Source: Meandrina meandrites (Eukaryota > Cnidaria > Anthozoa > Scleractinia > Meandrinidae). From it: a stretch of 64,000 nucleotides of DNA. The translations under genes and the position numbers were made by a program. Positions 46,331 through 59,022 of the stretch are shown here, piece after piece (the first letter of the stretch is position 1; each line of letters begins with the position of its first letter). The stretch covers positions 21,439,493-21,503,492 of the forward strand of contig OY855908.1 in the NCBI GenBank assembly GCA_963693305.1, in the 5' to 3' direction. The notes below the pieces were generated by a model. The model was not told where the DNA came from, searched no databases, and worked only from the letters and a program-made list of their open reading frames with translations.

Positions 46331-46643
46331 TTGAACAGACAACAGATCCTGTCCACTCGCACCACGACCCTTAAGTGATGATATGACGTTATCGCTTAAA
46401 AAGAACACAAACCATGCACCTAGTTCCCAGTGCTCTTCGGTTCAATTCAGGGAGTAATCGCGCTCACACCGTAACACCAAAAATTCCATCGCTTTTCCGC
46501 TTTCCAACATTAACCGATGACGTCATAAGATGACGTCATCGCTTAATGAGTCAATTTGACAGGATAAATTATTGGAAGGGGTTTAATTTATTCATTAAAA
46601 GAAAAAAAAAACATAGACTGCAGCAGTTCTTGATATGTTAATA

Positions 46644-46956
46644 GAGAGCTTAAGCACAGGCGTTTTTGAGCCACGGACGGCAGCCGGAATAATAATAATA
46701 ATAATCAACTTTATTTATAGAGGGTAAACACATAACAGTAAAAAACTGACAAACCAGTGGCCCTCTAATGGAAATGGAAATGGAACCTTCTCGTCTTTAG
46801 CGCTTATTGCCAGGTTTTTGTTCATAAATTCAAATTGAAAGTGCTAAAATGAAAGCTTTCTAACTTATTTTTTGGAAGTAAAAGTTCGCCCAAAATCTTA
46901 AACATTAACCTTCCGGTTGCCGTCCGTGGCTCAAAAACGTCTGTGCTTAAGCTCTC
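46644..46956. mobile_element. MITE enclosing a retroelement tail
   Basis: The ends GAGAGCTTAAGCACAGGCGT (46644-46688 arm) and the mirror arm 46911-46956 are ~95% identical inverted repeats of ~45 bp. TAATA appears outside each end, as a possible target duplication. Inside is (AAT)n followed by the CAACTTTATTTATAGAGGGT tail also seen at 135-200. Confidence 0.8.
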
Positions 46957-46959
46957 TAA

Positions 46960-47177
46960 TATAGCAAAAATTTCCACCGTGAACATGGTATTTAAATCGT
47001 AATATTGAATTTTTCAGAAGCCATTCAAGCAATAAAATTTGTATGTCAGTGAAACCATCATCTGTCGTCCTGTGTCATCATAAGTCATTGTAGTGATTGT
47101 TTGCCACAGGAAAAAAGGACCTCAAATAATGAACAAGACAACCTTAAGTCACTCCTGACACTTGGTGGAGAAGAACC
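46960..47177. repeat. Diverged relative of the long-arm element
   Basis: AGAAGCCATTCAAGCAATAA, GTAGTGATTGTTTGCCAC and GGACCTCAAATAATGAA match the arm at 27124-27215 of the 26791-30365 element. GCAGTTCTTGATATGTTA at 46623-46640 matches 27042-27060. This is an older copy, interrupted by the MITE at 46644-46956 and by the LINE at 47193. Confidence 0.65.
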
Positions 47178-47192
47178 AGGCATGCTTCAAGC

Positions 47193-49140
47193 ATGGGAAT
47201 TAAAATAGGAAAATATGAAACAAAGTTGCTTCAATATGCAGATGACACAACTGCAGTTCTTTCAAATTTAAATTCGATGAAAACCTTATTTCAACAACTA
47301 GAGGTATTAAAAAATTTATCTGGTTAGAGTTGAACACCTCAAAAACAGAAGGTATGTGGATTGGGTCTTCTGAAGGTACATGTAATGAAGAAACACCACC
47401 CGGAATAAACTGGCCACGGCACGGGGGTTTTATTTCACGTATGATCAAACACTCCTATACGAAAAAAAATTTCAAGATAAACTTGATAAAATGAAAAGGC
47501 TAACTAATATTTGGTCCTCCAGGGGACTTTCTATTTATGGCAAAGTAACTATAATCAAATCACTTCTCATTACTAAACTGGTATACATCTCCACATTACT
47601 TCCAACTCCAGAAAAAATTATTAAAAAAGCAAATCATATAATTTATACATTTCTGTGGAAAGGGAAAGACAAGGTGACAAGGTGACAGCGATCAACAACT
47701 TAGAAAACAGTGGTATAGGAATGATAGATCTAGAAAGTATGATTAAAGCTCTTAGGCTAGCTTGGTTGAAAAGAATTTTTAGCAATAATGAAAACACATG
47801 GAAGTCTTACTTGATGTATCTGTTGAAAGATGTCGGAGGCTCTTTTATTTTTCAGTGTAATTACAATGATGCAATGAAAGATCTCTTAATAACTTCTGTT
47901 TTACAGGGAACTTCTACACTGGTGGGCAGAATTTCGTGATCTCTGCTCGAACAAAAAAGATTTGGAATCATAAGGAGATAAGAATTGATGGGAAACCAGT
48001 TTTTTACAAGGAGTACTTCAAATCCGGAATCTACACTGTAAGCGATCTGTAGCCGCAAATTATCCAGCGCACACTACGTGAAGAACCAATATGTAGCCGC
48101 TAATTATCCAGCGTACACTACACGTTTATTTAGGAGTACACCACAAGTTACTTGCTGTTCGGGAAGATAAATGGGCCCGTCCCAGCGTGACAGTTCTAGC
48201 AAAAAAACAACAACAAAATCCTAAGAAAATGTACAAATGAATTACAGTCAGCGGAAGAACTATTACGAACCTTATCGGTGAAACTCCAAGGCATGAAGGC
48301 AAATTGTAGAAAACGACGCCACAGATTCTGCAGATTCACAAAGACGCAAACTATACCGGCGAAATCGTAAACTAGAATGAAGAACGAAATCTACAACGAC
48401 GCTAATGCATATTAATACAAATAGCGCGAAAACACCTTCGTGCGCACAATGGAAACGAAAACAATAGAAAATTCGCATAGCGCGGTAACACGATCTCTTA
48501 TTACATCTGAATAATATTGAATCTTACAATGAAGTGAGTCACAAAATAAACAAGGCTAACTTCCTTACATGGACAAGTCTTAGACATGCGATACCTTCGA
48601 ACTTAAAAACAGCACAATGTTACATGTATTTCAGTACAGGTGGTCCTTCTTTCACGTGCCGGAATACTATATTTGATATGAGAAAAAATAAATCAAAAGA
48701 CTATTATACCTTGATAATTAGTGGAAAAGCTAAACTGCCGAATAACGTCCAGAAACTAAAACACGAATTTGCCTTCAGTAACTGAGGAGGAATTGAAACA
48801 TGTTTTCAGTCTCCCTCATACTGCGGCTTCTGAGCCTTACATCAAAGCCTTCCAGTTTAAAATTTTAAACTCTATACTCTTCACTAATAAAAAATTATTT
48901 AAGATTGGATACAGCGAACATGATAGATGCACTTTTTGCGATAAAGAATCAGAAACGTTACATCATCTTTTTTACTACTGCCCTCACTCTAACAAGTTCT
49001 GGCAAAAATTTGAAGAATATTACCTAACAGTAAAACACCAAAGAATAAAATTAAGTTTGAAAGACATAATACTTGGTAAAATGGAAATTTCACACCCCTT
49101 ACTCAATTATTTATTGTTAATAGCAAAAATACACATTTAG
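47193..49140 (+). pseudogene. LINE ORF2 C-terminal half (interrupted)
   Basis: GIKIGKYETKLLQYADDTTA (47195-47255) holds the polymerase YADD box. LTNIWSSRGLSIYGKVTIIK and ITKLVYISTLLPTP then FLWKGKDK (47494-47680) are the thumb blocks typical of Tx1/L1 LINEs. MIDLESMIKALRLAWLKRIF follows, and the C-terminal PYIKAFQFKILNSILFTNKK with CTFCDKESETLHHLFYYC (48930-48985) is the cysteine-histidine motif. Frameshifts occur near 47335 and 47680 and around 47935, and a stop at 48782. The endonuclease is missing by 5' truncation. At 48043-48495 the frame is cut by the solo LTR. Confidence 0.92.
48048..48490. repeat. Solo LTR nested in a LINE
   Basis: It starts TGTAGCCGC and ends GCGGTAACA (TG...CA), with CGATC on both sides (48043-48047 and 48491-48495), a 5-bp target duplication. 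Removing one CGATC and the 443-bp unit restores the LINE reading frame (VSDL joined to LLHLNNIESY). The first ~40 bp are directly duplicated (48048 and 48091). No internal retroviral genes are present, as expected after LTR-LTR recombination. Confidence 0.92.
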
Positions 49141-50204
49141 GATTGTCGAAGAAATGGTGTACGCCCTTATATTGAAGGTTTTAAATCTAAAATTAAAATG
49201 AAGTTTGAAACCAAGAAGTATATTGCTATCAAAAATAATAAATTAAGGATTTTCAAAAAAGTGGGAGAACTGGGAAATGGGAGAAACATAAATTACGAGA
49301 ACTGTTATAAGTATTGAGTTGTAACTAGTGCGTGTAATGTAGTGTAAGCATTGTTATTAATTATAATATAAGTAATTATGTAATGTCAATGTAATTATGT
49401 AATGTAATAATAATGTAAGTAATGACTTGTAGAGCTTGTGACAGCATTTGCGCGGCTGTCGCTTTGTCATTTAGTTTTCGCGTTTGTGCATGTATTTGTT
49501 TTGCTTTATTAATAATAATAATAATAATAAAAAGGCATGCTTCAAGCCATAAATAGTGATTCCGGCTGTTTTACGCTTGCGTTACAGAACACAGATTTTT
49601 GTGTTTTATAATTATTCATAGTGATCTCACACCGTACTTTGCGGTAAACGCAAATAAGACCAACAGGCCGAAAAGGTGCTTGAAAGTTGCATAACCTTGC
49701 CTAGTATTAACGCACAATCTTTTTTGTCACGTAGCGAAAGTGAAAGCTGCAATGTCAGTGCATTCCTTATTCATTAAGTACTGAAGAAAAACCCAATCAG
49801 CTTGCATCAATTCAATCAGGTGCATGTATGTTGATACCCAATGAACATACCGATCAAGACACATTTGATTAGTTCAAAAACTGATCAAGAAACTTGAATT
49901 TTAATCAGTCTTCACTGAATTTTAATCAATGAATATTTATTAGTCTATAGTAACCTTGAAATTTTTTAAAAATACAACTCATGAAATCGCAAATAGTGCT
50001 AACAACAATTCCTTAAATACAGATAGCGTCGGATACTAAATACATGTACTATTACATAAATAATTTTTTTGGTGGATATCACTCTTCGTTCTTTTTGCTC
50101 TACTTCAATGACAAACTTGCTTTGCCAACAATTCAGAGAGTTGAATGCTTCGAAACCTAATGTTAATTGTCATCTGTAAACGAGCCTCCTGTATTTCGTG
50201 CAAA

Positions 50205-50246
50205 CTCTTTAAATAAATACATACATAATGAGAGTCCTGCGTGACC
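50205..50246. mobile_element. Right terminus of a relative of the 502-5394 transposon
   Basis: AAATAAATACATACATAATG then AGAGTCCTGCGTGACC, followed by TTAA (50247-50250), matches the right end of the YqaJ transposon (5351-5394), including the subterminal region. No matching left end was found, so this is a diverged or truncated copy. Confidence 0.65.
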
Positions 50247-50417
50247 TTAATTTGTTATTGATCTGAAGAAGTTGCAAAAGAACTTTAAGGTGGCTCGATG
50301 TGATTTTTTTAGCGGCAACGCTCAAGTTTGAGGACTAACCACATCGTCATTAACAATGCCATTGAAAAACGATCACCACAGCTGAATAAGGTAAAGATGG
50401 AAATTTGTTATGACCAG

Positions 50418-50467
<50 letters not shown>
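50418..50467. repeat. (AATC)n microsatellite
   Basis: About 12 perfect units of AATC. Confidence 0.97.
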
Positions 50468-50468
<1 letters not shown>

Positions 50469-51060
50469 GTTTAAGTATTATTTAATAAACTTTGCCTTCA
50501 GGTACCACAAAATGTGATGTGGACCAATAAAAGAATGTACCTGATAAATGGGGTAGAAAACATTCAGGGAAAGTTTCAAAAAAATTGTTTGAAAACTTTT
50601 ATTTCTAAGGAATCAAAATCAAATCAAAATTTACATTGATTGTGTATTTGGTCAATTATGTAATTAAAGGTCTCAAAAACGGTATCATGCTCATTTGCTT
50701 TAAGAAAGTATTAGTTTTTTTTCACCAATACACATTAACTGTGTACTAAAACCAATTATTAACATGGTGTGTTAAGAGGATTAAAGGCCTTATTGGAATC
50801 CAATGGAGGCTATCTTTACCTGATTAATATCTATATTGAAACAGCTCTAGGACTGCATCAGTTGTCAATGTGTACCGTGTTGTTACAAATACTTGCATGT
50901 TATGTGACCAGTGTGCACAAAGCAAGCATTTAAAAATCTCAATTTTTTTCTATCTACTAGCCTTATTGTGGAGAGTACTTAGGGGATTCAAACTAAAACC
51001 ATTCAATTGTAAAAGGTACCCCACAAGTTACCAGAAAATAAACAAATACAGCTGATTCAC

Positions 51061-51106
51061 CTTCTTGAAAACCATACCAAGCACTCTGGGATGCTGACGA
51101 AGCCAC
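51061..51106 (-). CDS. ATIC: ATIC internal exon (46 nt)
   Basis: A very short exon. Its first base completes a Trp codon split with the upstream exon (TG|G); it then reads WLRQHPRVLGMVFKK. The resulting NWWLRQHP matches the WWLRHHP block of animal ATIC. The acceptor is GTCCACAG|G and the donor AAG|GTGAAT. Its small size means automated gene finders may skip it. Confidence 0.95.
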
Positions 51107-52359
51107 CTGTGGACCAAAAGAAAAGAAAAATTAAAAAAAAAACCTTTAGAGAAATAATGATTTTGGTTCCTCGTCGGTCACTAGGGACTTCTATTTTGCT
51201 GTGCATTCTATAAGTTATGATTTCTGAATCTAGAATATTTATCTCTTTCTAAAGCAGAGTGTAAAAAAGGAAAGTTTGTACAGTGATTTTATTTTGAAGA
51301 CTGGTTTAAACTTATGTCTTCGACGGTTATCATGTGTGAAGATTTATAGAAGTGCTAGCAATAGAAACATGCTAAAACTCAAAATATAGACCAATGCAAG
51401 TGGCCATTTCAGGCTGCAAAGAAAAATTACTTTTCAGTTGGTATTTAAATTGAACGTTGCCATAGGTCAGGAAATAGTCAGAGAGAGAACTGAACATTAA
51501 TAAAATTCTTGAAGTTAAAGGAATTTTATTTTGAGTCAGAAAATTGGCATCTTGAAAAAAAGTCAGAGAAATTGGAAATTAACACCTTTGATGTAATACC
51601 TTTGATCTCTGATTTTTTTTTTTTACGTTAGACATATGCATTTTGGGTTTCACTCACCAATAATTACTAAGGTAAAGTAGAGACTACTTGCAGTCAACCT
51701 GGTAGCTAACCTAGACTTTGATTAAACAGTGCTAACTCACGTTTTGGAATGTCTCTTTGGGCATGTTTAACAAATGAGACCAATAAATTTGTATCTTTGT
51801 ATTTTTATTTGTATCTATGATGTGTATTGCATTGGGAGTAGATTTACATTTCTTTTGCATTTTGTGGTCCACAGGCAATTTGCGGGATTAATAGAATGAC
51901 TAATGTTTAGACAGGATTTACAGAATTCAGAACTGAGGACATTCTGGATTTCTGGCGAGATAAACCATTGGATTATAACAAGTTCAGGAAGTTAGTTTTA
52001 CACATAGTTATGCATCAGCTAATTCCAGCAATTCCCATCCTCCTCTCTACACACAGTCATAAACTGAGGCATCTAAGATCTGCTTTTTGACCAGATATTT
52101 GTCTACTTTATAACATGGTTGTTTAACCTTTTTTCAGCATGTATTCTCAGTTGTTGGATGATCTTCAATAGCATTTTAAACTAGCAATGTAAAAATTCAA
52201 ATGAGGCCTGAAACTTAACTGTTCAAATTAAAGGCCATAATCCAAACTTTTTTAGTGTGTATGCGAACCAGTGAGCCATGCAAGCCAGAAAACCCTAATC
52301 CCAATATAAAACTAACCACAAGCAACATAATGTACCGTTTGGTAACCAAAGACGCTTTT

Positions 52360-52425
52360 AAGGCTAACTGGAGTACTATTTTAGGCTAACCGGAATCTTA
52401 TGTAGGCTAACTGGAATGGCCCACA
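52360..52425. repeat. Short degenerate tandem repeat
   Basis: Three copies of a ~23-bp unit around TTAGGCTAACTGGA(A/G)T. Non-coding. Confidence 0.65.
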
Positions 52426-52531
52426 TGGCTCGCATGGCTTGCATGTTTCATGACGCATAAGTGCCATACAAGCCAGACATTCCTTAAACTCCAATAACTG
52501 TACTCAGGCTAACTGCTGCTATTTAGATTAA

Positions 52532-54283
52532 GGTGGCTCCATATTTATTCCGGGCGCACTTGTCCATGACAAACTTTGCGTTATAACTTTTTAGGCTTTG
52601 ACGAGATGGCGGTGAAACTTTGGGAAAATGTTCACCTATCATTCGGTAATAGTAATATGAAATTCGATTTAACTGGATAAAAATATTTTTGATATTACTG
52701 GCAATTAATTAGACCCCACTTTTTACAAAAAATCGAGTCTAGAAAAAAATTTTGCTGTTAGATTTTGGCTAAACTTCTGAAATCAGCTTATATTGACTAA
52801 ATACATATTATAGTCAAGTTTCAGAAAAATCGTCGGAACAGAATCGCTGAAATATTAAGGTCACCTAAATTCGACACTTAAATTCTATTGAAATGTTCTT
52901 TTCTTGGCGCCTGTTGTGAAAACAAGCTACGAACCCAAATTTCTGCAAGAAGCATCCCCAATGCTTGCTAAATCAATGTGCCTCGCCGATTTGCGATCGT
53001 GACAACCATTAAAAAGTATTTGCTTTCCCAGTATACATTACAAAATGATCGAAAACTTTCTCAAACCAACAAAGTTACATTTGTCAAAAATTTTTCAAAA
53101 TTACACCGCAGTTTTGTGTCAAACTCCTTCCAAACAAACTTCAGGATACTGCAATGTTTTTGCATCGATTTTTGCTGCTGTGCGATGCTGTAAATTGGAG
53201 AATTTATGTTGGGATTTCAAGCGGCTCCGTGACTGTTCTCTGGCCAAGTGGACGAGCAGTTTTGTTTATGTAGTTCTGAATACGAAATAAGCACGTGCGT
53301 TATTTATTGCACGAATTCGCACCTTTTCAAGGGGGGTGTATTTGATATGCACGCTCAGGAGGGGAGGGAAGATGTACGCTCAATGAAAGTAACAATGAAG
53401 TGTATTGTAATTTATTGTGGAGATTAACGAACTGTCACTAACAGCAATAAGTCACATAAGAGTTGAACAAGTGATTGCAATTGTTCTTAAGGATACGCAG
53501 ATGAAATAAATTACTTGTTTTTGAGCTTGAATGCAGTGGCGAAGTGGACGAGTAGTTTTGTTTAGATTTACAATGGCAGATTTTATAACTGCTGCTGCTG
53601 CGTGTTTCTTTGTCACCACAATGCTGTGTGATATTTTCCAACTTCTTCCTTTTTTTCGCCAAATCCCCCTTCCTTGCTTTCACACCCAACGCACTAAGAG
53701 AATCGATGCTTGAATTTTTTGCGTCTTCTTTCCTGGAGTAACTCATACTCGGCTTCCAGATTGATCAACGAAAATGAGAGAAAGAAGACTAAAGAATTGT
53801 AATTTATTTTGCCTGCACTATTCCGCACGGGCTTTTCTCAAATCAAACATTGAATGATCATGACTTAGAATCACACGAAAAAATTCAGACAAGAAAAGAA
53901 CAGGCGCCAAGAAAAGAACATTTCAATAGAATTTAAGTGTCGAATTTAGGTGACCTTAATATTTCAGCGATTCTGTTCCGACGATTTTTCTGAAACTTGA
54001 CTATAATATGTATTTAGTCAATATAAGCTGATTTCAGAAGTTTAGCCAAAATCTAACAGCAAAATTTTTTTTCTAGACTCGATTTTTTGTAAAAAGTGGG
54101 GTCTAATTAATTGCCAGTAATATCAAAAATATTTTTATCCAGTTAAATTGAATTTCATATTACTATTACTGAATGATAGGTGAACATTTTCCCAAAGTTT
54201 CACCGCCATCGCGTCAAAGCCTAAAAAGTTATAACGCAAAGTTTGTCACGGACAAGTGCGCCCGGAATAAATATGGAGCCACC
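52532..54283. mobile_element. TTAA-flanked element with ~385-bp inverted ends
   Basis: The arms 52532-52916 and 53900-54283 are near-identical inverted repeats, starting GGTGGCTCCATATTTATTCC and ending inward at AACAGGCGCC/GGCGCCTGTT. TTAA lies on both sides (52528-52531 and 54284-54287). The ~1-kb interior has only small ORFs (for example 52978-53193 and 53438-53746) with no recognised domain. TTTAAGGTGGCTCGATG at 50284-50300 looks like a terminus of a related copy. Confidence 0.93.
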
Positions 54284-55529
54284 TTAACCGAAATGGCTAT
54301 CATGACTTGTTGGCCCGCACTTTGTCAAGACCCAAGTTGTTTTTACTTGTATGGGAATTAGCCCAGTATTAGCTATAAATATGATTTAAATAACTCCAAC
54401 TTAGTTTTTGTTGACAACTTGCTCTACAAGAAAACCAAACATAGATTTCTGTAACATAATGTTTTGAGATGAACAGATTACAAAAATTCAGCTTTATAGT
54501 TCAAAACATTTAATAATCTGGCATTCTTCTGCAATGATTAATTAAAGGAAGGGTGCAAAAAACTTGATTTCCACCTTGCCTGACCCAGGTAGACTGGGCA
54601 AGGTGAAACCATTATATGCTTACCCGAAGTCCCATGTTTCTCTGGGAACAACAACAACCAAAAATAAAAGTCCATAATGTCATTTGGTTATCTAGCAAGT
54701 GGAAAAATTATTGGATCCACTAGCCCAACATGAAAGCAGTCAGCTTTTTTCTCACACACTGAAAAAGACCATTTTATTTTAATACACAGTCAGCATGTTG
54801 GAAAAATAGCAATTTCATCAAAATAAATATTCTCTGTTTGTTTTGTTCCTATTTACAGGTGACTTGAAGACTTTGCAATGACATTCCTCTCAGTCAAAAT
54901 GAACTCAAAAATACACATTATGTTAATGTAGTAAAATTGTCACATGATTGATTCCCAGATGTTGCCTGTTTAAACCTGAATATAGCTATTTACGTATATG
55001 AACATCCCAGAACCCAATAGCACTACTTGTAAATACTGACACTTGATTACATGCAAGTTTTAAAACCATTCTGGGGATCATGACAAAAATATTTTGCTTC
55101 AATAAAAAAAATAAATTACAGAGAATTTACGTAACTATTATCGCAAACCATAAATTTTATTCCAGGTCAAGTTAAGATGCCAAGCTTTTTGCAGCATAGG
55201 CTTAAGTGTGTTCAATAGTGTCATGGCAGTTTAATTATAATGTGTGGTTCCAAAAAATATCCATACCCTCCCACCCCTTGGAATTTCCAGTTTAGCTTCA
55301 TACTTTCTTTTAAAAATTTGGGCTATTGAGATCTCTCTCCCCTTCAGAATTTCCAATGACCATCCTTGGGATCGGTATGGATATTTTCTGGACAAACTGC
55401 ACAATGTAGGTGTTTGCTTATAAAAGTAAGCTGCAGATTGATACATGCTAATCTATTTTGTTGACTTTTTAACATTTACCTGTTTTCTATGGGATATATA
55501 ATTATATATTGTTTTTACCGGTTTCACTT

Positions 55530-55530
<1 letters not shown>

Positions 55531-55603
<73 letters not shown>
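55531..55603. repeat. (AAT)n microsatellite
   Basis: About 24 perfect AAT units, 70 bp upstream of a SINE head. Confidence 0.97.
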
Positions 55604-55604
<1 letters not shown>

Positions 55605-55674
55605 TTAATTAAGACCTTCCCAAAATCCTTTGCAAGTAAAAAAACGTCAATGCCAAATATCTTGGTCAGTTTGT

Positions 55675-55980
55675 GGGAGGCGCGGTGGCCTACCAGTAAT
55701 GGTTAGTGTGCTGGACTCCGGATCGGGCGGTCCGGGTTCGAGTCCTGGCCGGGGCACTGCATTGCGTTCTTGGGCAAGATACTTTACTCTCATAGTGCCT
55801 CTCTCCACCCAGGTGTATAAATGGATACCGGCGAATTTACTGCTGGGGGTAACCCTGCAATGGGATAGCATCCCATCCAGGGGGGAGTAGCAATACTCCT
55901 AGTCGCTTCATGCTACGGAAACTGGGATAAGCTCCGGCCTGATGGGCCCCTAGACTCGTATACAGACTTTACCTTTACCT
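55675..55980 (+). mobile_element. tRNA-headed SINE, copy 1
   Basis: The 5' part is tRNA-like, with A box GGTGGCCTACC...TGGTTAG and B box GGTTCGAGTCC, and an anticodon loop CTCCGGA. The body (CCATCCAGGGGGGAGTAGCA; CTCCTAGTCGCTTCATGCTA; GGGATAAGCTCCGGCCTGAT) matches copy 2 closely. This body resembles the deeply conserved Nin-type SINE domain reported from cnidarians; that match is from memory. The copy has a 5-6-bp insertion in the A box. Confidence 0.85.
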
Positions 55981-56740
55981 AAACGTGGTGTGTTAAACAT
56001 AAATGCAACTTGCCCGAGAGTCAGTGAATTGAGCAAGAAACTAAAGAGAGTAATCAAATTAATTGCAGTTTTCAGTTGGCAACACGGAGCAATATTAAAT
56101 TTAGGAAGTTTCCTTGTCACAAACTCTTAAAACAAGAGGCCACAACACACTCTGAAGATTCCTTGCCATTTTTATGACTCTTTGTAAACACAGTATTAAC
56201 ATCACAATGAAAACATTCTTCAAATCTGCTTTGTGCAAATGCTTTATGCAATTTCTACTACGGTCAGTGAAACTAGCCCATCCTACTTCCCCTTTATAAA
56301 CTGGAATTTCATTGGTTCTGATAGTACCTCAAACCTGATTGGTGTGACAAACAAACATACTTCACTGACTGACTGACTGACTACATGGTCAATAACTCAA
56401 TAAACTACTTTTCGTATAAGACGTAGGGCGATGACATCATTAGTCACGTGACTTTGCTCAAAAGTTTGTTTTTGCTCATTGCGACGAAAATATTTTGTTA
56501 CTGAAAAAGCAGTCATTGCAGTTTGAAGCACATTGGTGTAAGGCATTTCGGACTGCCCAGGAACTGAACAAAATATAAATAGTAAGGGAGCTATGTACAA
56601 TTTTCAAAAAGTGTGAGTCTGGGTACAAGTGCATACCTGGCGTATTAAATGTGAGGAAATGACAAATTACATGTTGGCAGATATGGTTTGTTAAGTGCAT
56701 TTGATGATATTTACATTTGTGCCTTAGAAATATTTAACAA

Positions 56741-56845
56741 TTATTCCATGAGCCTGCGTTGGATACGAGGTGGTTAATAGCCAACGAGGCGCGAAGCGCC
56801 GAGTTGGCTATAACCACTCGTGTCCAACAAGGGCGAATGGAATAA
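56741..56845. repeat. Palindromic repeat
   Basis: TTGGATACGAGGTGGTTAAT...GAGGCGCGAAGCGCCGAGTT...ATAACCACTCGTGTCCAA forms a long hairpin with outer partners TTATTCCAT/ATGGAATAA. Probably a MITE or a transposon terminus. Non-coding. Confidence 0.78.
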
Positions 56846-57740
56846 CTGTTTTATTAAATTCTTCTTTAGTAAAAATCAACTGGACATTTCATTTTGATGT
56901 AAACGAAGTGATAGTATGAGGAGGCGGGAAAATTTGTGGCGTGGTGCACACTTTTTGAGTTGAATGAAACACGTGAGAAAAGCGAGCGAGAGAGTTTTCT
57001 TCTGAAGATTTTCCTCGGAAAATCTCATCGTAAATCGTCTTTTCATCCTGGAAAATTGTGACAACAATAATATTTATTAAGGTTTACGGGAAGATCCGAA
57101 GCAATAGCTTTTCTGGAAATTATACGCCTTGTGCAAGACGAGCGAAGCAAGTGTTTACATATTGTACTTGTTTATGGCTCCACAGCTGTCATCAAGACTA
57201 CTACCGGTACATTATGCTGAAACGAAATTGCACTCAGATTCGATGAAGTTTATTGAAGTATAAAAGGACAAGATCAAGACTGAAAGGTAACAAACTTAAC
57301 TGAAGTGCTGAGCCTAATTTTATGTCGAACACTGAATAAAATTGTGTCTGTTTTCTGGTCTTCCCGTAAATTATTTTCTGCTTTTCTTCTTCGTTTAGTC
57401 GCTCTTGTTGTACATTTACAAGTATTTTTAATTAAACATTTCGCATCAATCCTTTCAGTTTTATGTAGTTGAGTCAACTATGGCATTTTGTGCAGGTATT
57501 TGTGTGGTTTTAGGGAATGCACTGTCGATTATTTCTTGTATAAGCTTATAAACCTCGCCAAATTTGCCATTTTTCTGATGGAACTTTTGCTTCCCGCAGG
57601 AAAATTTTTAAACTGAGCGGCACTTGCCGCACTCATTTCCCATATAAGGTCAAACGCAGGTATAATGGCTGATAACCGAGATCTAGTGAACCGATCAGAA
57701 AGCTAGAATTGCATTATCCGAGGTTGAGAATTTAATAATA

Positions 57741-57742
57741 AA

Positions 57743-57787
<45 letters not shown>
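57741..57787. repeat. (ATT)n microsatellite
   Basis: About 15 perfect ATT units. Confidence 0.96.
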
Positions 57788-57789
<2 letters not shown>

Positions 57790-58612
57790 GTTAAGTACAT
57801 TTTTATCACTTTCATTGTTATGACATCATCGGTCACGTGACCAGAACGGACCACATTTTTAAATTCGCTTGAAAACTTTACTAGAATCTCTCTCTTAGGA
57901 TCCTTTTAAGCGAAGTTGTAGCTTTTTAAATAGTGTTTTTTTTAAAAATGGCCATTATTACTTTTTCCTGAAAAAGTACGGCAGTAAATAAGACAATTGA
58001 AAAGTTTGTTGGCTTCCTACTCAACGACCATTTGTGGTAGGAATAAAAGAAAATTCTGCCAAAGGCTTGAGTGTATGCTCTTAATGATGGTGGTGTCAGT
58101 TTTTTCTCATTTCAAATTCTTTTGGCGAGGATGGATTTAATTTCTTTCAAACGAAAGGAGTGGTCCTGGGGGGAAGTGAAGCAGCTGCCCCTCCCCCTGC
58201 TAGGGGTCTCCCCAGTGGATTCTCCATGGTCCGTATTGCGGGCTCATGACAAGAGCATTTTCAAAATGGCAACGATGGCGACAAGAAAAGGGAATCTAAT
58301 GGAGTGATTTTGAGTTATATAGGATAATTGTCGATGTTTTTCCTTCTTGATGCGATCACAACGAGTCCCCAAACATAGGGTATACCTCCTTTATTTGTAT
58401 TCCCGATAAAGAAGAATATGGAGTAGAAACGTGTGAAAACGTAGGTAACAGAATCTTACAGGGACCTGAGGTAAGTGTTTCTCATTGTACAATGATTTTA
58501 TTTTTTAGACTGGTTAAAGCTTATGTCTTCAATGTTTATCATGTTTATCAACTTAGTTTACTGGAATTAAAGCCGAGCTCGGTGGTAAAAAATAACAAGG
58601 CGATAGTATTAA

Positions 58613-59022
58613 GGTGGGGGTCAAGGTGAATTTGAGTGAAATTTTAAGAGGTTTTAAGAATAAATAGGAGAAAGAAAAAAAAATTTGGACCACCACCAGA
58701 CAGTTGACCCCAGCGCAAGAGCATCCCAGATTATCAGGGGACTGTTTGGGTGTCCATCTACTAATTTTTAACTTCAAATCCTAATTTTAAAATCACATTA
58801 AATCTTGAATATTTCTTATTTCTCCAAATTTTACTAATCCTTTGAGAAAAACTCTCTCTTCCCAAATATCTCCAAAAATCACCCAAAAATTTACAAAACA
58901 CCGCTAAACATAGCTTTGTGAGATGAGTTGAGGGTTTTGGAAATGCTTGTAATGGGTGCAAGATATTCGCATTAAACCCAAGTTAAGTGGTGGAAAAAAC
59001 AGGCTTCAGGTTTACCCCCACC
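58613..59022. mobile_element. TTAA-flanked MITE
   Basis: The ends GGTGGGGGTCAA and TTTACCCCCACC are inverted repeats of about 9-12 bp. TTAA lies on both sides (58609-58612 and 59023-59026). 410 bp, non-coding. The GGTGG start is shared with the element at 52532-54283, suggesting the same transposase family served both. Confidence 0.83.

Larger units (their letters stand above)
47193..49532 (+). mobile_element. 5'-truncated Tx1/L1-type LINE with target duplications
   Basis: The perfect 15-bp duplication AGGCATGCTTCAAGC flanks it (47178-47192 and 49533-49547). The 3' end is an (AAT)n/poly-A tail at 49509-49532. The coding part begins at the polymerase catalytic region (YADDT) and runs to the C-terminal zinc-finger block. 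A solo LTR at 48048-48490 is nested in it. Confidence 0.95.
44970..51060 (-). other. ATIC: ATIC intron, ~6.1 kb
   Basis: Donor AAG|GTGAAT, acceptor TTTTCAG. Nearly half of it is the LINE at 47193-49532. The parts 44970-45360, 49550-50130 and 50470-51055 show no gene. A ~60-bp repeat at 49793-49855 (AATCAGCTTGCATCAATTC...) recurs inverted at 59552-59610. Confidence 0.85.

Noticed and set aside
55509..55706. Poly-isoleucine ORF
   Set aside because: It is a translation of the (AAT)n tract.
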